Origin: Pseudorhodobacter aquimaris
GTDB lineage: Bacteria; Pseudomonadota; Alphaproteobacteria; Rhodobacterales; Rhodobacteraceae
Reading direction: 5' to 3'
DNA: 64,000 nucleotides
NCBI RefSeq assembly: GCF_001202025.1
Contig: NZ_LGHS01000062.1
Span: forward strand, 19,813-83,812
A program made the position numbers and the translations under genes. Shown piece by piece: positions 34,624 through 42,589 of this stretch (position 1 is its first letter; the number at the start of each line of letters is the position of its first letter). The notes under the pieces were generated by a model. It was not told the origin of the DNA. It did no database searches and was given only the letters and a program-made list of their open reading frames with translations.

Positions 34624-34785
34624 TTAGTTCCAGACCGCTTGGCGTGCGATCCGGTCGGCATCGCCGCGATATAGTCCTACGTCAAGGGCGACATCTCGGG
34701 GCAAGCGAGCGATTTCGTTGCGGGTTTTGGTATAGAGGGCGTAATTGCCGAAGGCGGTTTTAAGGCGGTTAATAAGGTTTTTCAT
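34624..34785 (-). CDS. DUF1127 small basic protein
   Basis: A 53-residue Arg-rich protein, MKNLINRLKTAFGNYALYTKTR...LPRDVALDVGLYRGDADRIAR, matching the DUF1127 (YjiS-like) pattern of an N-terminal amphipathic helix and a short domain with the DvGl/R-rich signature. Members of this family affect phosphate, carbon or RNA metabolism in other alphaproteobacteria, so a regulatory role is possible but unproven here. It converges on coaD with only 8 nt between the stops. A palindrome resembling those near the gap genes lies about 70 nt upstream. Confidence 0.85.
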   Translation of the reverse strand: MKNLINRLKTAFGNYALYTKTRNEIARLPRDVALDVGLYRGDADRIARQAVWN

Positions 34786-34853
34786 GTTCTTCCTCACATA
34801 CATCTGAAGGGTTGGCCCTATGCCAGCCGATCTCTCCTCTATATTGGGGCATC

Positions 34854-34867
34854 TGGTTGCGCTAACA
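34854..34867. promoter_or_regulatory. LacI-type palindrome upstream of DUF1127 gene
   Basis: TGGTTGCGCTAACA matches TGTTAGCGCTAACA at 12 of 14 positions. It lies 69 nt upstream of the DUF1127 start on the minus strand. It is the same pattern as the sites next to both gap genes. Confidence 0.4.
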
Positions 34868-35346
34868 ACTGCTGTGTCGACCATGCCGCCATGCACAGGG
34901 CGCATAGCTGATTCGACCGAAAATGAGCACACAGGGACCGAGCCTTAAACTGTGAGTATTAAAAAGTACCTCAGCATCCTGGCGCTTTGAAAAAGCTTAT
35001 AAGATCTCGGCGGTCGAGCGGCAGAAAGAGGGACCGCGCGCCGCATCTGGTCTTTGTGGCTATCCGGATTGTCGATGATGACCCATCATCGGAACTTGGC
35101 ATAGGGGGCGGACATCCCACCGCTTATTGTCCCGTTGGCCACCCAAGCCGCATCCAGCCGGTCGGGTCTTAGGGCGTCGGTGGTCTGCATTGGCAATGAT
35201 CCTGCTGCCGTCGCACATGCGATCCCGTTCTGGCTTTCCGTGGCCTCGCATCGACAAGCGCAACGTCGGATCTAATCCCGAAGTCTGACCCTCAAAGGCA
35301 GAGGCATGCCTTGGTGCGGGATAAGGCGCGCCTTATACCACAGAGA
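34868..35346. other. Gene-free stretch downstream of gap
   Basis: No recognisable gene. Short open frames exist on both strands (34987-35172 plus, 35060-35263 minus), but their translations are Arg/Pro/Gly-rich without domain character or good ribosome sites. It could be decayed DNA or untranslated RNA; I see no tRNA-like or tmRNA-like structure. Confidence 0.4.
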
Positions 35347-35376
35347 AATGGCCTGCCGCAAAATGGACAGGCCATT
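35347..35376. terminator. Hairpin downstream of gap
   Basis: AATGGCCTG (35347-35355) pairs perfectly with CAGGCCATT (35368-35376) over a 12-nt loop, 66 nt past the gap stop on the minus strand. There is no T-tract on the minus side, so termination is tentative. Confidence 0.4.
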
Positions 35377-35441
35377 AACGATTTATGGCAGAGGCGTGCG
35401 CAATGTCGCCCCCTTTTATGCAAGATATTTACGACGCAGGG

Positions 35442-36443
35442 CTAAAGAAATTTGCCCATCGCCACCGCCGTGTCGGCCATGCGGTTGGAAAAGCCCCATT
35501 CATTATCATACCAAGTCAGGATCCGGACCATATTGCCGTCCAGAACCTTGGTTTGGTCCAGATGGAAGATGGAAGAACGCGGATCATGATTGAAGTCCGA
35601 TGACACATTTGGTTGGTCGGTGAACCCCAGAACCCCTTTGAGCGGCCCGTTCGCCGCAGCGATAATGGCGGCGTTTACCTCTTCGACCGTCGTGGCGCGT
35701 GCCGCCTCAAAGGTCAGATCCACCACAGAGACATTCGGTGTCGGCACACGGATGGCGACCCCGTCGAGTTTGCCGTTAAGCTCGGGCAAGACCAGACCTA
35801 CAGCCTTTGCCGCCCCGGTAGATGTCGGGATCATCGAAAGCGCCGCTGCACGTCCGCGATACAGATCCTTGTGCAATGTGTCCAAAGTCGGCTGATCACC
35901 GGTATAAGAGTGGATCGTGGTCATGAAGCCTTTGGTGATACCGATCGCATCATTCAGCACCTTCACCACCGGCGAAAGACAGTTCGTCGTACAAGACGCG
36001 TTAGAGACAATCACATCCGCCGCCGTCAGCGTGTCATGGTTTACACCGTAAACGATGGTTTTATCCGCCCCTTTGGACGGTGCCGAGACCAAAACCCGGC
36101 TTGCCCCGTTTTCCAGATGCACAGAGGCCTTTTCCTTGTCGGTAAAAATGCCAGTGCATTCCAGAACAATATCGATATCACCCCAAGGCAGTTCCGCGGG
36201 GTTGCGGATCGCGGTCACGGCAATCGGGCCGCGGCCCACGTCAATCGAGGTTTCAGTGGTTTTGACCTCGGCCGGAAAGCGACCGTGCACCGAATCAAAA
36301 CGCAGCATATGCGCGTTGCTTTCCACGGGGCCCAGATCATTGATCGCGACCACCTCGATATCGGTGCGGCCGGATTCCACAATTGCGCGCAAGACGTTGC
36401 GGCCGATACGGCCAAATCCATTGATAGCGACTTTGACAGTCAT
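35442..36443 (-). CDS. gap: Glyceraldehyde-3-phosphate dehydrogenase, NAD-type
   Basis: Catalyses reversible phosphorylating oxidation of glyceraldehyde 3-phosphate. The 333-residue protein has [14 protein letters not shown], Asp36 in VVAINDLG (the residue that selects NAD in family numbering Asp32), catalytic Cys in [12 protein letters not shown] and His in [10 protein letters not shown]. The start ATG at 36441-36443 follows GGAGA. A near-perfect LacI-type operator lies 42 nt upstream. It shares the strand with a second gap gene and a small membrane protein gene, which sit immediately upstream. Confidence 0.95.
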   Translation of the reverse strand: MTVKVAINGFGRIGRNVLRAIVESGRTDIEVVAINDLGPVESNAHMLRFDSVHGRFPAEVKTTETSIDVGRGPIAVTAIRNPAELPWGDIDIVLECTGIFTDKEKASVHLENGASRVLVSAPSKGADKTIVYGVNHDTLTAADVIVSNASCTTNCLSPVVKVLNDAIGITKGFMTTIHSYTGDQPTLDTLHKDLYRGRAAALSMIPTSTGAAKAVGLVLPELNGKLDGVAIRVPTPNVSVVDLTFEAARATTVEEVNAAIIAAANGPLKGVLGFTDQPNVSSDFNHDPRSSIFHLDQTKVLDGNMVRILTWYDNEWGFSNRMADTAVAMGKFL

Positions 36444-36484
36444 GGCAGGTTCTCCATGCTTGGATCGGGGCGGGACGCCCTGAT

Positions 36485-36498
36485 TGCTAGCGCTAACA
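36485..36498. promoter_or_regulatory. LacI-family operator-like palindrome upstream of gap
   Basis: TGCTAGCGCTAACA matches TGTTAGCGCTAACA at 13 of 14 positions, centred on AGCGCT, 42 nt upstream of the gap start. The arrangement resembles sites of CceR-like LacI regulators of central carbon metabolism in Rhodobacteraceae (recalled, not searched). Confidence 0.6.
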
Positions 36499-36538
36499 TC
36501 ACGATTTAAGCGCAAGTTTCAAGCATAGCTTGCCCTAT

Positions 36539-36682
36539 TTACCGCCAAAAAGACAGGTAATCGATGAATACGGCGAATTTTCGTAACAAAAAGAGGGCAG
36601 CACCGCCGCCGTTCAGAAGAAAGTCCCCCAAAACAGCGGCTGTGATCACAATGCCCAGCCAAATGGCTAATGTGTTTGTCAT
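36539..36682 (-). CDS. 47-residue single-helix membrane protein between the gap genes
   Basis: ATG at 36680-36682 to TAA at 36539-36541. The product begins MTNTLAIWLGIVITAAVLGD and ends with FAVFIDYLSFWR: one N-terminal transmembrane helix, a short Gly/Ala link and an amphipathic aromatic C-terminus. AGGG lies a few bases upstream of the start. From memory, similar short proteins ending in a FWR-like motif sit beside gap in other Rhodobacteraceae, which supports a real gene. Its function is unknown. It is shorter than usual gene-calling limits. Confidence 0.75.
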   Translation of the reverse strand: MTNTLAIWLGIVITAAVLGDFLLNGGGAALFLLRKFAVFIDYLSFWR

Positions 36683-36718
36683 AAGGTCCCTTTTTACACG
36701 GACCACCATAGACCCGTC

Positions 36719-37720
36719 TTAGTGCAGCAGCCGACCCATTGCGCCGGCAACATCGGCCATCCGGCAGGAAAAGCCCCATTCGTTGTCATACCACGCCATG
36801 ACCCGTACGCAATTGCCCATAACCTTGGTCTGCTCGGGCGCAAAGATGCAGGAGTGGGGGGTGTGGTTGAAGTCGATGGAAACCTTTGGCTCTGGGTCAT
36901 AGGCCATGACCATGCCCATATAGCCTTGGGCAGCTTCGCGCACGATTTCATTCACCTCGACCGCAGTAACCGATTTACGGGCCACAAAGGTCAGATCCAC
37001 TGCCGAGACATTCGGTGTCGGCACGCGCATTGCGGTGCCGTCCAGCTTGCCCGCAAGCTCTGGCAAGACCTCACCCAGTGCTTTGGCGGCACCGGTCGAG
37101 GTGGGGATCATCGCCATCGCCGCAGCCCGCGCACGGTAAAGATCCTCATGCCGACGGTCGAGCGTGGGCTGGTCGCCGGTATAGCTGTGGATCGTTGTCA
37201 TGATACCGGTTTCGATGCCAATTGTATCGTTGAGCACTTTTGCCAAAGGCGCAAGACAGTTGGTCGTGCAGGAGCCGTTGGAAACAACGTGATGATCGGT
37301 CGTCAGCTGGCGGTGGTTTACACCATAGACCACGGTTTTATCGACGTTCTTGGCAGGGGCCGAGACCAGTACCCGCTTGGCGCCACGGCCCAGATGCACA
37401 GCCGCCGCATCGCGGTTGTTAAACTTGCCGGTGCATTCCAGGACCACGTCGACACCTTCCCAGTCCAGCTCTGCCGGATTGTAGGTGGACATTACGCGCA
37501 TCGGGCCACGCCCAAGATCCAGCGTATTGCCCGAAACCCGAACCGTACCGGGGAAACGCCCATGCACGCTGTCGTATTTCAAAAGATGGGCATTGGTTTC
37601 AATCGGGCCGGTCGCATTTATTGCGACGACCTGTACATCATTTCGCGCGCTTTCCGCGATATGGGCCAAAGTGCAGCGCCCAATACGTCCGAAACCATTG
37701 ATTCCGATGGTTATTGTCAT
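36719..37720 (-). CDS. Second glyceraldehyde-3-phosphate dehydrogenase, atypical cofactor site
   Basis: A 333-residue GAPDH paralogue about as long as the first. The catalytic motif SNGSCTTNCLAP and [10 protein letters not shown] are intact. The NAD-selecting Asp is Ala36 (VVAINATGPIE), and the segment equivalent to Leu187-Pro188 reads Arg-Arg (LDRRHEDL); both changes are of the kind seen in NADP-using or dual GapB-type enzymes, so a gluconeogenic or NADPH-linked role, or erythrose-4-phosphate oxidation, is possible (inference). Three LacI-type half-palindromic sites lie 88-142 nt upstream. Confidence 0.9.
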   Translation of the reverse strand: MTITIGINGFGRIGRCTLAHIAESARNDVQVVAINATGPIETNAHLLKYDSVHGRFPGTVRVSGNTLDLGRGPMRVMSTYNPAELDWEGVDVVLECTGKFNNRDAAAVHLGRGAKRVLVSAPAKNVDKTVVYGVNHRQLTTDHHVVSNGSCTTNCLAPLAKVLNDTIGIETGIMTTIHSYTGDQPTLDRRHEDLYRARAAAMAMIPTSTGAAKALGEVLPELAGKLDGTAMRVPTPNVSAVDLTFVARKSVTAVEVNEIVREAAQGYMGMVMAYDPEPKVSIDFNHTPHSCIFAPEQTKVMGNCVRVMAWYDNEWGFSCRMADVAGAMGRLLH

Positions 37721-37807
37721 TTCAAACCCTCATATCCACGCCCCATTGGGTTGGATGTACACAAGCCCCCCCCATTTTCAAAGCCCAAAATGACAGAATT
37801 ATCAGCA

Positions 37808-37862
37808 TGTTAGCGCAAACCTTGCCTGTTGGCGCTAACGATTGTGGTCGTTTCCGCTAACG
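37808..37862. promoter_or_regulatory. Cluster of three LacI-type sites between second gap and DUF808 gene
   Basis: TGTTAGCGCAAACC (37808-37821, 12/14 to TGTTAGCGCTAACA), TGTTGGCGCTAACG (37827-37840, 12/14) and a weaker copy CGTTTCCGCTAACG (37849-37862, 10/14). They occupy the divergent intergenic region and could control either gene. Confidence 0.55.
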
Positions 37863-37917
37863 GCTTGCGCCGCTGTTAAACTTCCCTAAATTGGCGCTAC
37901 CAGTAAAAGGAAAGCAG

Positions 37918-38886
37918 ATGAGCGGATTATTAGCCCTATTGGACGATGTGGCCGCGATTGCCAAGGTTGCTGCCAGCTCGGTTGACGATATTGCGGCGGC
38001 CGCGGCCAAGGCGGGCTCCAAGACGGCGGGCGTGTTGATTGATGACGCGGCGGTGACGCCCACCTATGTCACGGGCCTTGATGCCAGCCGCGAATTGCCG
38101 ATGATCTGGCGGATCACCAAGGCGTCTTTCAAGAACAAGCTGGTCTATTTGTTGCCGGTCGCACTTTTGCTTTCCAATTTCGCGCCTTGGGCAATTACGC
38201 CTTTGTTGATGTTCGGCGGGGCGTATCTGTGTTTTGAAGGGGCGGAAAAGGTTTTTCACGCCCTCATGCCCCACGCTGACGCGGCGGTAGAGCAGGATAT
38301 GACTCCGGCTGACCCCAAACGGCTTGAAGAAGCGCGCGTTGCAGGTGCGATCAAGACCGATTTCATCCTCTCGGCTGAAATTATGACAATCTCTCTTTCG
38401 GTGATCGAAGCGCCCAATGTCTATATGCAGGCGGCGACCCTTGCGGTGGTGGCGGCCGGGATCACGGTGGCGGTTTACGGCGTGGTGGCCTTGATCGTGA
38501 AGATGGATGACGTCGGCCTGCATATGGCCGCCAATATGCATTTTGCCGTCAGTCGTGCTGTTGGGCGCGGGTTGGTGCGCTTCATGCCGCATCTTTTGAC
38601 CACCCTCTCCGTTATCGGGACGGGGGCCATGCTTTGGGTCGGTGGCAATATCATCACCCACGGGCTGGAGGTTCTGGGCTGGCCGTGGATTTATGAGCAG
38701 ATCCACCATCTGGCCCTTGCTGCCGCTGCCAAGGTCGAAAGCGCCAAGGGGGTTGTGACTTGGGCGGTAACCGCTGCAAGTGACGGTGTCTTTGGTCTGG
38801 CCTTCGGACTGGTCCTGATTCCCGTTGTGACAAGGGTGGTTGGCCCGCTGCTCGCCAAAATCACAGGAAAACCGGCAGCCCATTAA
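37918..38886 (+). CDS. DUF808 (YedI-like) inner-membrane protein
   Basis: A 322-residue protein starting MSGLLALLDDVAAIAKVAASSVDDIAAAA, the hallmark of the DUF808 family. It has several hydrophobic segments (about 75-110, 155-205, 220-250 and 290-315). AAAGGAAAG precedes the ATG at 37918. Function is unknown; some members are annotated as putative transporters. It is divergent from the second gap gene across the LacI-type site cluster, hence may respond to carbon status. Confidence 0.88.
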   Translation: MSGLLALLDDVAAIAKVAASSVDDIAAAAAKAGSKTAGVLIDDAAVTPTYVTGLDASRELPMIWRITKASFKNKLVYLLPVALLLSNFAPWAITPLLMFGGAYLCFEGAEKVFHALMPHADAAVEQDMTPADPKRLEEARVAGAIKTDFILSAEIMTISLSVIEAPNVYMQAATLAVVAAGITVAVYGVVALIVKMDDVGLHMAANMHFAVSRAVGRGLVRFMPHLLTTLSVIGTGAMLWVGGNIITHGLEVLGWPWIYEQIHHLALAAAAKVESAKGVVTWAVTAASDGVFGLAFGLVLIPVVTRVVGPLLAKITGKPAAH

Positions 38887-38902
38887 CAGGGTAACAGTAT
38901 GC

Positions 38903-38953
38903 AAAAAAGGGGAGGGAAGTGGAGGTTTCTGTTGCCAGGTACCTCCGAACCCC
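38903..38953 (-). terminator. tmRNA terminator
   Basis: On the minus strand GGGG (38953-38950) and GGAGGT pair with ACCTCC and CCCC (38912-38909), and TTTTTT follows at 38908-38903. It ends the ssrA precursor just before the convergent DUF808 stop. Confidence 0.75.
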
Positions 38954-39002
38954 GCCTTACACTGCTAGGTGCAAGGGCTTAAGTTTCGATAGTTCCGGTC
39001 GC

Positions 39003-39041
39003 TTACGCGGCCATCGCCATCGGAGCACGGTTGTCATTTGC
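39003..39041 (-). other. tmRNA tag reading frame
   Basis: Twelve codons plus TAA give ANDNRAPMAMAA, close to ANDNRAPVA-type tags of Rhodobacterales. The hydrophobic AMAA end is the degron read by ClpXP, whose genes lie 3 kb away. Confidence 0.92.
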
Positions 39042-39241
39042 AACTGTACGATTTGTACCGATAACGGTGGTAACTCACCGAGCGAAAGCTGGCCTCTTTA
39101 GACGTTCGTCGATCCTATTTCGACCCCGAGCCCCCGAAATGAACGGGTGGAATGGTGGAGTCGCCGGGTACCGCCCCCGGGTCCGAGCCGTTTATTACAG
39201 GTGCGTTTATCGCCATAGTCCGAGCGAACCCGAACAAGTTG

Positions 39242-39270
39242 AATATAGGGCGCAGGGTGTGGCGGTGCAA
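39242..39270 (-). promoter_or_regulatory. Promoter of ssrA
   Basis: Minus strand -35 TTGCAC (39270-39265), 17-nt spacer, -10 TATATT (39247-39242). Start of transcription would be near 39235, just before the acceptor piece. Confidence 0.75.
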
Positions 39271-39308
39271 GGGGGGCGATTGAACTTGTCTGCACGCTGC
39301 GGCCCTGC

Positions 39309-40223
39309 CTATGCCAATGCGTAGCGCGCAGCGGGACCGGGGGCCGGATCGGCCGTTACCCGCGCTTGTGCGGTCAGATCCAGAAGATGCGCAAGGATAT
39401 TGCGCGCGGCGGCGGGATGAAGCGCGGGCGGCGTTTGGGCGTAAAGCGCGGCTGTCAGCTCGGTTATGGTCGCGGTGCCTTTTGAAAGCTCGGCCAATAT
39501 CCCGGCCTCGCGCGATTCGCGGTGGGCGATCAGGAAAGCCAGACGTGCGGCGGGATCAAGGATCGGGTCGCCGTGGCCGGAGTGGATGACGGACCAGTCG
39601 CGCGCGGCCAGACGGCGGGTGGCGGCCATATAGGCGGCCATATCGCCATCGGGCGGCGACACCAGTGACGAGGCCCAGCCCATGACATGATCGCCCGAGA
39701 ACAGCACGTCGCGCGCCGAATCCTCGGGGTCTTGCATCGCAAAACACAGGTGGTTGCCAAGATGGCCGGGGGTATGGATCGCCTCCAGCGCCCAATCGCC
39801 ATGGGTCAGCACATCGCCGCAGGACAGCACGACATCCGGGGTGAATTCGAAATCGATCCCTTCGCCGCCTGCAAGCGTGCCGTTCTGGGCCAAAGCCTCC
39901 ATCAAGGGGCTGCGGCCTGCGGTGGCGGGGCCAAAGGCATGGGTGCGGATGTTCAACGCCGCCGCCATTTCCCGCGCGAGGGGGGAGTGGTCCAGATGCG
40001 CATGGGTGACGAAAATATGGGTGATCCGCTCGCCTGCATCCAATGCGGCCATCAAGGCGCGGGCATGGGCGGGATCATTCGGGCCGGGGTCGATTAACGC
40101 CACTTCGCCGGTTCCCACCAGATAGCTGTTGGTGCCATGCAGCGTCATCGGTGAGGGGTTGGGTGCCAATATGCGGCGTATCCCCGGTGCAAGGGGTTCA
40201 CAGATACCGGGTTGATTGGGCAT
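39309..40223 (-). CDS. MBL-fold metallo-hydrolase (LACTB2-like)
   Basis: A 304-residue metallo-beta-lactamase fold protein with the metal motif THAHLDHS (HxHxDH), ligands in HTPGHLGNH, FSGDHVMGW and HSGHGD, and a C-terminal winged helix (about 240-300) as in LACTB2/endoribonuclease-like members. The TLHGTNSYLVGTGEVALIDPGP start fits this group. The substrate is unknown; a hydrolase for RNA or thioesters is possible. The ATG at 40221-40223 opens MPNQPGICEP; the frame upstream is not conserved in character. It is divergent from the histidine kinase and ends 39 nt from the ssrA promoter. Confidence 0.88.
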   Translation of the reverse strand: MPNQPGICEPLAPGIRRILAPNPSPMTLHGTNSYLVGTGEVALIDPGPNDPAHARALMAALDAGERITHIFVTHAHLDHSPLAREMAAALNIRTHAFGPATAGRSPLMEALAQNGTLAGGEGIDFEFTPDVVLSCGDVLTHGDWALEAIHTPGHLGNHLCFAMQDPEDSARDVLFSGDHVMGWASSLVSPPDGDMAAYMAATRRLAARDWSVIHSGHGDPILDPAARLAFLIAHRESREAGILAELSKGTATITELTAALYAQTPPALHPAAARNILAHLLDLTAQARVTADPAPGPAARYALA

Positions 40224-40285
40224 GACGGCTCCTCGGTCTGGCAAAATCTGGGCTTTTGTAATCGCAATGACACGGTTAGTCTTGC

Positions 40286-41608
40286 ATGATGTCATTCAGG
40301 TTGAAAAACTTTTTCCCGCGCGGGCTGTATGGGCGCGCCATCTCGATTCTGATCGTGCCGGTCGTTTCGATACAGCTTGTGGTCTCAATCGCCTTTATCC
40401 AGCGGCATTTTGAACGCGTAACACAGCAGATGACCGGCGGTGTGGCGATTGAGCTTGGCTACCTGCTGGACCAGATGACCACGGCCCCTGATCGGGAATC
40501 AGCCAACCAGCAAATTGATGATTTCGCACAGGCGATGGGCTTTGCGGTAGAGTTTCCAACCAACAGAACCGGTAGCGGCGATCTGCGGTCGTGGATTGAT
40601 TTGTCGGGGCGTGAGGTGATTGCGACATTTCGCGCCTCGGTGCCGGGTTTGCAGCGGGTCGAACTTCTGAGTGATCCTCGGCGGGTGGAGATGTTGATCG
40701 ACACTGCACAAGGCCCCCTTTGGCTGGTGGTGGATCGCGCGCGGCTTTCGGCTTCCAACCCGCATCAGCTGTTGGTGTTGATGATTCTGACTTCGGTGGT
40801 GATGACTTTTGTCGCTTATGGGTTCTTGCGCAACCAGCTGCGGCCGATTACGCGGCTGGCCAGTGTTGCAACGGCCTTTGGCAAGGGGCAGCATGTGACA
40901 TATCGGCCCCGCGGTGCCCTAGAGGTTCGCGCTGCGGGCCGTGCCTTTCTGGATATGCGCGCCCGAATCGAACGCCAGATAGAGCAACGCACCATGATGC
41001 TCTCCGGGATCAGCCACGACCTGCGCACGCCCTTGACGCGGATGCGTCTGGGTCTTTCGATGTTGCCCGAGGATGAGGAAACCGCCGCCCTCCTGGCCGA
41101 TGTTAGTGACATGCAGCGGTTAATCGACGAATTTCTGTCCTTCGCGCGCGGCGATGCGATGGAGGACGCAGAGCTTACAAACCCGGCAGAGCTGATCGGG
41201 CGTATCGTTGATAACGCGACCCGCTCGGGGCAGCCTGTGACGCTTGGTCCGGTGGAGGTGCAGGGGGATGTCATGCTGCGCCCTGCCGCAGTGATGCGCG
41301 CCCTGGAAAACCTGATCGGGAATGCGGTGCGTTTCGGTACCCGTGTTAGCGTCAGCCTGTCTCAAACCGACAAGGAACTGCGGGTGCTGGTTGAGGATAA
41401 CGGTCCCGGCATCCCCGAAGCGCAGCGAAACGAGGCGATGATGCCTTTTTCCCGGCTTGATTCTGCGCGCGACCCGAACCGTGGTGGCGGCGTGGGGCTG
41501 GGCCTTGCCATTGCGCAGGATGTCGCGCGCAGCCATGGCGGGGCGCTGATCCTGTCGCAAAGTGCGGATCTGGGCGGGCTGAAGGCTGAATTTGTGATCG
41601 CTTGCTAA
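40286..41608 (+). CDS. EnvZ-like sensor histidine kinase
   Basis: A 440-residue membrane kinase. Two transmembrane helices (about 18-40 and 158-178) flank a periplasmic sensor; a HAMP domain follows (about 178-232), then a HisKA dimerisation domain with phospho-acceptor His244 in SGISHDLRTPLTRMRLGL and a HATPase domain with N-box ENLIGNAVRFG, DNGPGI and GGGVGLGLAIAQ. H-box and architecture are of the EnvZ/RstB type. No response regulator gene is adjacent, so it is an orphan here. Two consecutive ATGs (40286 and 40289) are possible starts. Confidence 0.92.
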   Translation: MMSFRLKNFFPRGLYGRAISILIVPVVSIQLVVSIAFIQRHFERVTQQMTGGVAIELGYLLDQMTTAPDRESANQQIDDFAQAMGFAVEFPTNRTGSGDLRSWIDLSGREVIATFRASVPGLQRVELLSDPRRVEMLIDTAQGPLWLVVDRARLSASNPHQLLVLMILTSVVMTFVAYGFLRNQLRPITRLASVATAFGKGQHVTYRPRGALEVRAAGRAFLDMRARIERQIEQRTMMLSGISHDLRTPLTRMRLGLSMLPEDEETAALLADVSDMQRLIDEFLSFARGDAMEDAELTNPAELIGRIVDNATRSGQPVTLGPVEVQGDVMLRPAAVMRALENLIGNAVRFGTRVSVSLSQTDKELRVLVEDNGPGIPEAQRNEAMMPFSRLDSARDPNRGGGVGLGLAIAQDVARSHGGALILSQSADLGGLKAEFVIAC

Positions 41609-41841
41609 TTGCTAACCTGCCGTAAAAGATGGTTAATGCGGTCGTGAGCGGTTGTCCCGAAAAACAGATGCAGTGTTAAGTCTTTGATAACCCAGATCGG
41701 GCAATAGCAGGGATTAATCGGCATTTGGGCCCGGTGTCGATGTTGATTTTGGCTGATGCCCTTGCGGGTGGCGAAATGCAGCACTAAGACTCACCCAATC
41801 CTTATTCCGATAAGGTTCACTGAAAAAACAGGCAGGCGCTG

Positions 41842-42474
41842 ATGAAAGATCCGATCGAGCACTACATGAACACCCTTGTTCCGATGGTTGTGGAGCAAAC
41901 CAGCCGCGGTGAACGCGCCTATGATATCTTTAGCCGGATGCTCAAAGAGCGGATCATCTTTCTGTCCGGTCCGGTCCATGACGGCATGTCCAGTCTGATT
42001 TGTGCCCAGCTTTTGTTTCTTGAGGCGGAAAACCCGTCCAAGGAAATCTCGATGTATATCAACAGCCCCGGCGGCGTTGTGACCTCGGGCTTGTCGATCT
42101 ATGACACGATGCAATATATCAAGCCGAAGGTCTCGACCCTTGTGATCGGGCAGGCGGCCTCGATGGGTTCGCTCTTGTTGACAGCCGGCGAAAAAGGCAT
42201 GCGTTTCAGCCTGCCCAATTCGCGGGTGATGGTACACCAGCCTTCGGGGGGCTATCAGGGTCAGGCCACCGACATCATGATTCATGCGCGTGAGACAGAA
42301 AAGCTCAAGCGGCGTTTGAACGAGATTTACGTGCGTCACACTGGCCAGGACCTTGATACTGTTGAGGCCGCGCTGGAGCGTGACAACTTCATGTCCGCCG
42401 AGGATGCGAAGGAATGGGGGCTGATTGACGATATTCTGGAGAATCGCGGCAAGGCAGATCCGGAAGAGAAATAA
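41842..42474 (+). CDS. clpP: ATP-dependent Clp protease proteolytic subunit
   Basis: Serine peptidase core of ClpXP and ClpAP. The 210-residue protein starts [20 protein letters not shown], has catalytic Ser107 in [11 protein letters not shown] and His132 in MVHQPSGG, with the triad Asp in the later handle region. Full length for alphaproteobacteria. AGGCAGG lies upstream. clpX follows after 115 nt. ClpXP degrades tmRNA-tagged proteins and regulators such as CtrA in this class. Confidence 0.97.
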   Translation: MKDPIEHYMNTLVPMVVEQTSRGERAYDIFSRMLKERIIFLSGPVHDGMSSLICAQLLFLEAENPSKEISMYINSPGGVVTSGLSIYDTMQYIKPKVSTLVIGQAASMGSLLLTAGEKGMRFSLPNSRVMVHQPSGGYQGQATDIMIHARETEKLKRRLNEIYVRHTGQDLDTVEAALERDNFMSAEDAKEWGLIDDILENRGKADPEEK

Positions 42475-42589
42475 TAGTTTCGCCCTTGGGGAGGGAACCC
42501 CCGGGGGCGATTTGACATTGTGAAGGTATGGGTCATGGCATAGACTAGGCCGAACCAGCATTTCAGACGACGCGGGGCAGAGAGCGACA

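Larger units (their letters stand above)
38903..39235 (-). ncRNA. ssrA: Two-piece (circularly permuted) tmRNA, alpha type
   Basis: Trans-translation RNA that rescues stalled ribosomes. The minus strand carries, in permuted order, the acceptor piece ending in ...GGCGACTCCACCA (CCA end at 39153), a 25-nt spacer (39152-39128), and then the coding piece starting GGGGTCG at 39127. GGGGTCG pairs with CGACTCC of the acceptor piece as a 7-bp tRNA-like acceptor stem with the usual G-U at position 3. The tag frame begins at a GCA resume codon (39041-39039) and reads ANDNRAPMAMAA then TAA (39005-39003). A promoter and an intrinsic terminator flank it. Exact 5' end and mature 3' end of the coding piece are estimated. 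Confidence 0.93.

Noticed and set aside
34987..35263. Short frames on both strands downstream of gap
   Set aside because: Low-complexity basic translations without start signals; no domain is recognisable.
41609..41841. Heat-shock (RpoH) promoter before clpP
   Set aside because: CTTGCG near 41760 has no convincing -10 partner at the right spacing.
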